This document shows positions 1-5,550 of a stretch of 5,550 bases of DNA, one piece after another. The DNA is from Flavobacteriaceae bacterium (lineage in GTDB: Bacteria > Bacteroidota > Bacteroidia > Flavobacteriales > Flavobacteriaceae). A program made the translations under genes and the position numbers. The stretch is from NCBI GenBank assembly GCA_029245825.1, contig JAQWON010000055.1:1-5550 (forward strand), in the 5' to 3' direction. Below the pieces are notes generated by a model that worked only from the letters and a program-made list of their open reading frames with translations, made no database searches and was not told where the DNA came from. The stretch's first letter is position 1. Every line of letters begins with the position of its first letter.

Positions 1-1066
1 AATGTTTTTGTCTTTCTTTCATGGTTCTAAAGGTTTTTCCTCCATCCTCAGAAACACGAACTCTTACATTCATTAGATAAATTCTATCAAAACTGTGAGG
101 ACTTGCATATAATTCTTGATAATAGTGTGGACCCGTACCTCCAGAAACCTCATCGGACATTTTGGTCCAAGAATTCCCAGCATCATCAGAACGATATAAT
201 CCTCCAGTAGTTCTATCTAATTCAATCGCTGCATAAACTACATTTGGTCTCTGTGGAGAAATCGCAAGACCTATCTTGCCCATATTAGATTTAGGTAAAC
301 CAGTAGAAAGCTTTTCCCAATTTTTACCTCCATCAATTGATTTAAAAATAGCAGTTCCTGGTCCACCTCCCATATAAGCAGCTACAGTTCTGTGACGATC
401 CCAGGTAGCAGCATACATTATTTGCGGATTTGAATGGTTAACGACAATATCTGTAACTCCAGTCCATTCAGAATCCCCTAAAACCTTTTTCCAGTTTTTC
501 CCTCCGTTATCAGAATAATATAAACCTCTTTGTTCTCCTTTTCTCCAAAGCGGACCTTGAGCAGCAACTAATATAATGTCTGAATTTTCTGGATGTACAA
601 TTATCTTGGAGATATGTTCAGTTTCTTTTAAACCGAAATTCTTCCATGTTTTTCCACCATCCATACTTCTATAAATACCATCGCCATAACCAACATGACG
701 TCCACCAACATTTTCTCCTGTTCCAACCCAAATTGTATTTGTGCTATTTGGATCAATTGTTATACATCCAATTGAATAGGAAGGTTGATTATCAAAAATG
801 GGGGTCCATGTAGTTCCTGAATTTTTTGTTTTCCAAACACCTCCTGAACCAACAGCAACATACCAAACACTACTATTGTTTGGGTCAATTGAAATATCAG
901 CAATTCGGCCAGAAAGAAATGAAGGACCAACATTTCTAAACTTAAATGCGCTCAGAGAAATATTCTCATTTGATTTTTGATTTTTGACATTTGACCTTCT
1001 CTGGGAATACAGATCAAAAGATTCAGATAAGAAAAATATGATTGATAATAAAAGTATTTTTTTCAT
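1..1066 (-). CDS. Secreted Asp-box (BNR/Vps10-sortilin-type) beta-propeller protein, 3' end missing
   Basis: Translating the minus strand from the ATG at 1066-1064 gives 355 codons with no stop before the left edge, so the C-terminal part is missing. Residues 1-22 form a signal peptide: MKK, a hydrophobic LLLSIIFFL core, then a likely cleavage site after LYSQ. The mature part opens with FRNVGPSFLSGRI and later SGGVWKT, which I recognise from the large Bacteroidota proteins annotated as glycosyl hydrolase, sortilin/Vps10 or WD40/YVTN/BNR-like repeat proteins. Six Asp-box motifs (S/T-x-D/N-x-G-x-T/N/S-W/F) lie about 45-60 residues apart at residues 80-87, 134-141, 185-192, 243-250, 293-300 and 339-346, as expected for propeller blades. 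Family members are usually around 1000 residues, so roughly a third is visible. No catalytic residues can be assigned, and 'glycosyl hydrolase' would be an over-call; binding or processing of extracellular protein or glycan is only inference. The start is chosen because it immediately precedes the signal peptide. The gene is divergent from the metalloprotease at 1166. Confidence 0.9.
   Translation of the reverse strand, partial: MKKILLLSIIFFLSESFDLYSQRRSNVKNQKSNENISLSAFKFRNVGPSFLSGRIADISIDPNNSSVWYVAVGSGGVWKTKNSGTTWTPIFDNQPSYSIGCITIDPNSTNTIWVGTGENVGGRHVGYGDGIYRSMDGGKTWKNFGLKETEHISKIIVHPENSDIILVAAQGPLWRKGEQRGLYYSDNGGKNWKKVLGDSEWTGVTDIVVNHSNPQIMYAATWDRHRTVAAYMGGGPGTAIFKSIDGGKNWEKLSTGLPKSNMGKIGLAISPQRPNVVYAAIELDRTTGGLYRSDDAGNSWTKMSDEVSGGTGPHYYQELYASPHSFDRIYLMNVRVRVSEDGGKTFRTMKERQKH
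29..829 (-). repeat. Six Asp-box (BNR) repeats within the propeller protein
   Basis: On the minus strand the motifs read TKNSGTTW (829-806), SMDGGKTW (667-644), SDNGGKNW (514-491), SIDGGKNW (340-317), SDDAGNSW (190-167) and SEDGGKTF (52-29). The first is the most degenerate, lacking the acidic residue, and the last has Phe in place of Trp. Asp-boxes are beta-hairpin turns found in propeller blades of sialidases, Vps10 proteins and photosystem II assembly factors. They are a structural signature and do not by themselves show enzymatic activity. The DNA is diverged between copies, so this is a protein-level repeat only. Confidence 0.85.
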
Positions 1067-1165
1067 GACTACAGGTTTTTAAATTTAATTTTTAGGACCC
1101 TAACAAATACAATTTAATAATTTATTACTATTTTTTTAGACTATTTAAAGATAAGATTTATTGTT
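1067..1165. promoter_or_regulatory. Divergent intergenic region, putative promoters for both flanking genes
   Basis: This 99-bp gap separates two divergent start codons and must hold the promoter of each gene unless one lies within the opposite gene. The Bacteroidota promoter consensus is TAnnTTTG near -7 with a TTG near -33. On the minus strand, TGTATTTG (1111-1104) matches the -7 box at all but one fixed position and would give a leader of about 30 nt for the propeller gene. On the plus strand, TATTTTTT (1129-1136) is a similar one-mismatch candidate for the metalloprotease. Neither has a convincing upstream TTG, and in such AT-rich DNA one-mismatch hits are expected by chance. No strong Shine-Dalgarno sequence precedes either ATG, which is normal for this phylum. 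Confidence 0.4.
1092..1103. promoter_or_regulatory. Small dyad TTAGG-AC-CCTAA, possible operator
   Basis: A perfect 5-bp inverted repeat with a 2-bp spacer lies just downstream of the candidate minus-strand -7 box at 1111-1104, about where transcription of the propeller gene would begin. It is the most GC-rich part of the intergenic gap. The position suits a repressor site, but the dyad is short and could be chance. Confidence 0.2.
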
Positions 1166-3529
1166 ATGAAAACTCACAGGATAATTTTTACCGCACTTTT
1201 TTTGATTATTTCCTTTAGCGGATATTCTCAAAACAAGAAAAAAACATCATCAAAATCAAAGAAAATTGATTCAATTACAGTTAATATGAAAAAAACAAGT
1301 GGCCTAATAACTACTTATTTTTCAAAAGAGAAAGAAAAAGTTTTTTTTGAAATTCAAGACTCAATTCTTTCAAAAGATTTACTAATGGTTACCAGATACG
1401 CTCAGTTACCTTCAGGGTTTTCAGCTTATATAAATGCTGGATCAAAAACAGCTGAAAATCTAATTCATTTTAGTAAAGAAGGAAAAAAGATTATGATAAA
1501 ACAAATTTCATACACGAACATCTATTCTGAAAAGGATCCAATTAGTTTAAGTGTTATTGAAAATAATTTTTCTCCTATTTTGGCCTCATTTGAAATAAAA
1601 AACTCTGAAAAAAATAGATTCCTAATTGATGTAACTAATTATTTTATGGCTGACTCTCCTGGTTTTAATATCATAACTAAAAACCAAAGAGATAAATATA
1701 AAATCAAAAGTGTTGACAAAAAAAGAAGTCAAATAAATAACGTTAGAAGCTTTCCAAGAAATACGGAAGTTTTACACACATTAACCTTCGGTGCAGATAA
1801 GTTACCATGGAATAATAAAACAAAAACATTTAGCTTTCAAATCAACCATTCGATAATTGCTTTACCAGAAAATAGAATGGCTGTCCGCTATGCTGATAAT
1901 AGAGTTGGTTGGTTTACATTAAAAAAATATGACTACTCATCAAAGGCTCTTAAATCAGATCAAATTGAATTAATAAGAAAATGGAGGTTAGAGCCAAAAG
2001 ATATTCAAGCCTATAAGAATGGTGAGCTTACTGAGCCAAAAAAACAAATAGTTTATTATTTAGATCCCGCAACACCAATTAAATGGAGACCTTATTTTAA
2101 AAAAGGAATTGAAGATTGGAATAGTACCTTTGAAAAAGCTGGTTTTAAAAATGTTATCATTGCTAAAGACCCTCCCTCGAAAGAGGAGGATCCTGATTTT
2201 AGCCCAGAAGATATAAGGTATTCAACGGTAAGATATGTTGCGTCTACTACAAGAAACGCTGTCGGCCCGAGTGTATCAGATCCACGAACTGGAGAAATTA
2301 TTGAGAGTGATATAATCTGGTATCACAACCACTTAAGATCTTATCGCAATAGATTTTTAATAGAAACTGGCGCTGCTAATCCAAAAGCTAGAACTTTAAA
2401 TACACCTGAAGAGGAAATAGGAGAAATGATGCGACGTGTTATTTCTCATGAAATTGGTCACGCTCTGGGTCTTCCTCATAACATGAAGGCAAGTTCAGCA
2501 TATACAGTTGATTCATTAAGATCAGGTAATTTCACACAAAAAATGGGAATTGCAACAACAATTATGGATTATGCAAGATATAATTATGTTGCCCAACCAG
2601 GTGATAAGAACATAAGATTTGTAAGACAACTGGGGCCATATGATGATTACTCCATTGAGTGGGGATATAGATATTTTCCAGGAGAAACTTCTGAAACTGA
2701 AAAAACAATTTTAAAGGAATTTGTTGATAAAAAGAGTTTGGACCCAATGTATATGTTTGGTGGATTTTGGGATGATCCCAATTCACAAACTGAAAATATT
2801 GGTGATGATCCTGTCAAGGCTACTGATTATGGCATCAAAAATCTAAAAATTGTAATCAATAACCTAGATGACTGGACAACTCCAAGTGGAGCTTCATATG
2901 ATGATTTAAAAGAACTTTACGGAGAATTTATTAGTGTTTATAGAAGATATATATATCATGTAATAAATATTATAGGAGGTGTTCATGAAACTCGAATGAA
3001 CAAGGGACAAAATTCTATTCCATATATAAATGTATCCAAGGATAAGCAGCTTAGAGCATTAAATTCCCTTGATAGAAATTTATGGAAAACCCAATATTGG
3101 CTAATGCCTAAAAAATTAATTTCAAAAATTGAATCAAAAGGTACTTTAGAGAAAATTACAAATCTTCAAAAATCTGCTCTCTACAGGATTTTAAGCACAA
3201 CATCTTTAAATCGTATACTTTCTGTTGAATCTACGCTTGAAGGCAATCCAATTGGACTTTATAGTTTAATCAATACTCTTCAGAGAGACTTAATATCAAA
3301 TAAATCTAATCCTGACCTTTATGAAAGAAATCTTCAAAAGAATTATGTGATAAGAATTATTGAATTATCAAAAGATCAAAAATTGAATCCTGAAATACAA
3401 GGTTATTTATACAAAAAGATTGGTGAGATAGAACGTTATTTTAAAAATTTGAAAAAAAATAATGATGATCTACTAAAAACTCACTACAGTTATTGTCATA
3501 ATTTAATCAAAGAAATTGATTATTTATAA
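1166..3529 (+). CDS. Secreted zinc-dependent metalloprotease (DUF5118/DUF5117/DUF4953 family, metzincin type)
   Basis: This complete 787-residue protein is close to the usual 800-850 of its family. Residues 1-22 are a signal peptide (basic MKTHR, core IIFTALFLIISF, likely cleavage after GYSQ), followed by a Lys/Ser-rich linker. Approximate domains are DUF5118 at 36-85, DUF5117 at 90-290, and the metzincin-like catalytic region with DUF4953 from about 300 to 730. The zinc motif HEIGHALGLPH gives ligands H428, H432 and H438 with catalytic E429 and the conserved G435. The Met-turn is IMDYARYNY with M467. Family-typical stretches GGFWDDP, GDDPVKATDYGIKNL and NIIGGVHETR follow. Active-site residues look intact, so peptide-bond hydrolysis is expected; the substrate is unknown. 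There is no lipobox Cys after the signal peptide and no recognisable type IX secretion C-terminal domain, so a soluble periplasmic location is most likely. The only cysteine is near the C-terminus. The start is chosen because the signal peptide begins there. The 3' end overlaps the convergent ccsBA gene by 6 bp. Confidence 0.93.
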   Translation: MKTHRIIFTALFLIISFSGYSQNKKKTSSKSKKIDSITVNMKKTSGLITTYFSKEKEKVFFEIQDSILSKDLLMVTRYAQLPSGFSAYINAGSKTAENLIHFSKEGKKIMIKQISYTNIYSEKDPISLSVIENNFSPILASFEIKNSEKNRFLIDVTNYFMADSPGFNIITKNQRDKYKIKSVDKKRSQINNVRSFPRNTEVLHTLTFGADKLPWNNKTKTFSFQINHSIIALPENRMAVRYADNRVGWFTLKKYDYSSKALKSDQIELIRKWRLEPKDIQAYKNGELTEPKKQIVYYLDPATPIKWRPYFKKGIEDWNSTFEKAGFKNVIIAKDPPSKEEDPDFSPEDIRYSTVRYVASTTRNAVGPSVSDPRTGEIIESDIIWYHNHLRSYRNRFLIETGAANPKARTLNTPEEEIGEMMRRVISHEIGHALGLPHNMKASSAYTVDSLRSGNFTQKMGIATTIMDYARYNYVAQPGDKNIRFVRQLGPYDDYSIEWGYRYFPGETSETEKTILKEFVDKKSLDPMYMFGGFWDDPNSQTENIGDDPVKATDYGIKNLKIVINNLDDWTTPSGASYDDLKELYGEFISVYRRYIYHVINIIGGVHETRMNKGQNSIPYINVSKDKQLRALNSLDRNLWKTQYWLMPKKLISKIESKGTLEKITNLQKSALYRILSTTSLNRILSVESTLEGNPIGLYSLINTLQRDLISNKSNPDLYERNLQKNYVIRIIELSKDQKLNPEIQGYLYKKIGEIERYFKNLKKNNDDLLKTHYSYCHNLIKEIDYL

Positions 3530-3541
3530 AAATTTCTTTGA
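3507..3541. terminator. Perfect 11-bp inverted repeat over the convergent gene ends, possible bidirectional terminator
   Basis: TCAAAGAAATT (3507-3517) is followed after 13 bases by its exact reverse complement AATTTCTTTGA (3531-3541). The loop contains the palindrome TTTATAAA (3523-3530), and both stop codons lie in the loop. The position at the junction of two convergent genes suits a shared, bidirectional transcription end. Against a standard intrinsic terminator, each arm has only three G/C bases and no U-tract follows the stem on either strand. Both arms are also coding sequence. Termination here is therefore inference. Confidence 0.35.
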
Positions 3542-5550
3542 GCGGAAATAAGATAAAAATCCTAAAATAAAAACCACCAATAAAGAATAATAAATAAAAT
3601 TGGGAGTTATAACCTTATCTCCACTGGCATATGAATGAAGTCCAACCAAATAAAAGTTCACTCCAAAATATGTCATCAGAATACTTGAAAATGCAATAAC
3701 ACTTAAAAAATTGAAGAGCCAAGAAGTTCTAAAACCAGGTATTAAACGAATATGAATTACAAAAGCATATACCATAATACTGATTAAAGCCCATGTCTCT
3801 TTTGGGTCCCACCCCCAGTATCTACCCCAACTCTCATTTGCCCACATAGCTCCCAAAAAGTTTCCTATTGTAAGCATTATTAGACCAACAGTCAAAGACA
3901 TTTCATTAATTATAGTTAACTCTCTAATCTTATTCTTAAGTTTATCTCTGTTTTCATTATTCAATAAAATCATAAGCAATAAACAAACTGAACCTATGAT
4001 CATTCCCAAAGCAAAAGGTCCGTAACTGGCTACAATTATGGCAACGTGAATCATTAACCAGTAACTGTCTAAAACAGGTTGTAGATTAGCAATAGCAGGA
4101 TCTAACCAATTCCAATGGGCAATCATCAAAATCATGGATGAAACAAATGTAGTAGAAGCAATAGTAAGATCAGATCGCCTACCAAAAATCAATCCAAAAA
4201 ACAGTGTAGCCCATGATACATAGATCATGGATTCATAAGCATCACTCCAGGGAGCATGCCCTGAAATGTAACCCCTAAAAATCAGACCTAAAGTGTGAGA
4301 TATAAATAAAATCAATGTTGAAATTTTTAGAATTTTTATAACGAGATTGAGAAATTTAGCTTCTTTAAAGATTTGAACTAATACCAAAACAAAAAATATT
4401 AATGATGCATACAAATAGCACTTAAAAAGTCTTTCAAAAATATTAACCTTGTTGTATAAAATTTCTGCATCAATTTTTTGACTAGATGGAATTATCTTTT
4501 CACCATATTTTCTCTGAAAACCAATCAAACTATTTAAAAGATCCTCAGGCTGTTCATAATTACCATCTTCCTTAGCTATTCTGAGTGAATTAAAATAAAG
4601 TGGTAGAATATTATATGCATATAGAGAGTCTCTTCCCTTAAAATTAAAATCTTTTAATTCCTGATAAGAGACCCACTTATTATTTAAATTATCAGGAACT
4701 GGGAAAAATCTTAATATTTTCCCCTCAAGAGCTGAGTATAATAAATTTACCTTTCTATCAACTTCAATAAAATCTTTTTGGAATTGATTAGGGACAGATG
4801 ATCTATAAGCCTCCTCTAATTGACTGGCTATTTTATAATTACCATTTTTATCAAAAAAAGAAACAAACGAAGCATACTTTTCTTTATCTTCTAAACCTAT
4901 AATTTTTCTTATACTATCATTCCCTCTTTTTAAAAAAATTATTGGCACATTATACCAAAATACTGGAGTCTGAATAATTGAGATTAACATTTGATCTGAA
5001 TTTAGATCTTTGTAATTTTCTCTTTTACTTACTTTTCTAATAAGTTCAGATGAAAATGTGTTTACCGGTTTCATTCGCCCTCCAAGATCTTGAATTAAAA
5101 TCCGACCAAATTTTGAAGCATGAGATTTAGAAACCTTATTAACTTGAATTAAAGAATCATAATTAAAATTTGATCCTAAAGAAAAAGTTCGATCTTGGGC
5201 GTTAAGGTTAATGCTGAAAATAAAAAAAAAAAATACAGTTAATGGCATTCCTTTTGAATTTAATTTCTTTAAACTGTTTGACAAATTTTTAAACCGTGTT
5301 TTCCCATAAAAGAAGATACCCAACATACTAACATATAAAAAAATATATCCTGCATAAGTTATAAATGTTCCCCAAAAATCATTGTTTACAGATAAAACCG
5401 TTCCCTTTTCGTCTGGATCAAATGAAGCTTGAAAAAATCGATATCCTTCATGATTTAAAATATTGTTCATATAAATGTCATAATCAAAAGATGACTCATC
5501 TTCAACAGTTACTTTACTCATAAATGAAGAATAACTTTTTTCAGTTCCAG
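3524..5550 (-). CDS. ccsBA: Fused cytochrome c biogenesis protein CcsBA (ResB-CcsA), 5' end missing
   Basis: This is System II cytochrome c maturation: an inner-membrane protein that carries heme to the periplasm and joins it to apocytochrome CxxCH motifs. The frame stays open past the ATG at 5521 to the edge and reads GTEKSYSSF before MSKVTV, which fits the middle of a ResB domain, so the start is outside the window. Fused family members run to about 1050 residues; about 675 are visible. Numbered from M at 5521: end of ResB 1-50, membrane helix about 50-72, a second hydrophobic segment 92-108, a periplasmic region about 110-363 with GGRMKPVNTF at 147-156, then the multi-helix CcsA domain 365-660. 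The heme-handling WWD motif is at 560-579 (core WGRYWGWDPKE; nt 3782-3844). By family alignment from memory, H492 is P-His1, H590 is TM-His2 and H629 is P-His2; TM-His1 would be upstream. Nothing needed for function is missing from the visible part. It overlaps the metalloprotease gene tail to tail. Confidence 0.93.
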   Translation of the reverse strand, partial: GTEKSYSSFMSKVTVEDESSFDYDIYMNNILNHEGYRFFQASFDPDEKGTVLSVNNDFWGTFITYAGYIFLYVSMLGIFFYGKTRFKNLSNSLKKLNSKGMPLTVFFFFIFSINLNAQDRTFSLGSNFNYDSLIQVNKVSKSHASKFGRILIQDLGGRMKPVNTFSSELIRKVSKRENYKDLNSDQMLISIIQTPVFWYNVPIIFLKRGNDSIRKIIGLEDKEKYASFVSFFDKNGNYKIASQLEEAYRSSVPNQFQKDFIEVDRKVNLLYSALEGKILRFFPVPDNLNNKWVSYQELKDFNFKGRDSLYAYNILPLYFNSLRIAKEDGNYEQPEDLLNSLIGFQRKYGEKIIPSSQKIDAEILYNKVNIFERLFKCYLYASLIFFVLVLVQIFKEAKFLNLVIKILKISTLILFISHTLGLIFRGYISGHAPWSDAYESMIYVSWATLFFGLIFGRRSDLTIASTTFVSSMILMIAHWNWLDPAIANLQPVLDSYWLMIHVAIIVASYGPFALGMIIGSVCLLLMILLNNENRDKLKNKIRELTIINEMSLTVGLIMLTIGNFLGAMWANESWGRYWGWDPKETWALISIMVYAFVIHIRLIPGFRTSWLFNFLSVIAFSSILMTYFGVNFYLVGLHSYASGDKVITPNFIYYSLLVVFILGFLSYFRSKKFL
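5222..5233 (-). repeat. 12-base homopolymer (T on the coding strand) inside ccsBA
   Basis: Twelve consecutive A on the plus strand are twelve T in the ccsBA coding strand and encode four Phe codons (residues 97-100 counted from M at 5521). The frame is intact on both sides here. The tract lies in the hydrophobic segment joining the ResB and CcsA halves. A tract this long is prone to replication or polymerase slippage and to sequencing error. Confidence 0.9.

Noticed and set aside
798..980. 60-codon open frame on the plus strand
   Set aside because: It lies wholly antisense to the Asp-box propeller gene, whose signal peptide and repeats are clear in the minus frame. It has no recognisable domain or ribosome binding site.
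1..1066. Sialidase assignment based on Asp-boxes
   Set aside because: The sialidase FRIP and arginine-triad motifs were not seen in the visible part, and the N-terminus fits the Vps10/BNR-like Bacteroidota family better.
2562..2786. 74-codon open frame on the minus strand
   Set aside because: It is antisense to the conserved core of the metalloprotease just after the zinc motif, and its composition is that of a complementary-strand shadow.
3507..3541. Canonical rho-independent terminator
   Set aside because: The stem is AT-rich and neither strand has a run of T after it, so it is reported only as a possible bidirectional terminator.
5246..5248. Possible internal start for a separate CcsA protein with its own signal peptide
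   Set aside because: The AGGA before this ATG is directly adjacent to it, too close for a working ribosome binding site, and the upstream frame is continuous with ResB, so a single fused protein is the simpler reading.
1..5550. Insertion sequence, CRISPR array, tRNA or toxin-antitoxin genes
   Set aside because: I saw no transposase, terminal repeats, regularly spaced repeats, tRNA-like sequence or small gene pair. Almost all of the window is covered by three ordinary coding regions.

Overview
The window is AT-rich DNA that reads as a chromosomal segment from a member of the Bacteroidota, most likely a marine-type flavobacterium. The evidence is the protein families present, signal peptides ending in the Bacteroidota-style '...YSQ' or '...NAQ', the lack of clear Shine-Dalgarno sites, and a ResB-CcsA fusion of the flavobacterial type. 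The species cannot be named from this sequence alone.

Layout: (1) Positions 1-1066, minus strand, hold the first 355 codons of a secreted Asp-box (BNR/Vps10-type) beta-propeller protein; its 3' end lies beyond the left edge. (2) Positions 1067-1165 are a 99-bp divergent intergenic region with weak promoter-like elements and a small dyad. (3) Positions 1166-3529, plus strand, hold a complete secreted zinc metalloprotease of the DUF5118/DUF5117/DUF4953 family with an intact metzincin zinc motif. (4) Positions 3524-5550, minus strand, hold the C-terminal two thirds of a fused System II cytochrome c biogenesis protein (CcsBA). Its reading frame stays open through the right edge, so the ATG at 5521 is an internal methionine and the true start is outside the window.

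The first two genes are divergent and both encode exported proteins; shared regulation from the 99-bp gap is possible but unproven. The metalloprotease and ccsBA converge and overlap by 6 bp. There a palindromic TTATAA supplies the last Leu codon and the stop codon of both genes, inside a perfect 11-bp inverted repeat. CcsBA moves heme across the inner membrane and attaches it to apocytochromes c; nothing links it functionally to the other two genes.

I see no mobile element, RNA gene, CRISPR array or evidently new multi-gene system. The points most worth a second look are the convergent-end palindrome, a 12-T tract at the ResB/CcsA junction of ccsBA, and the signal-peptide-like segment encoded by that tract.
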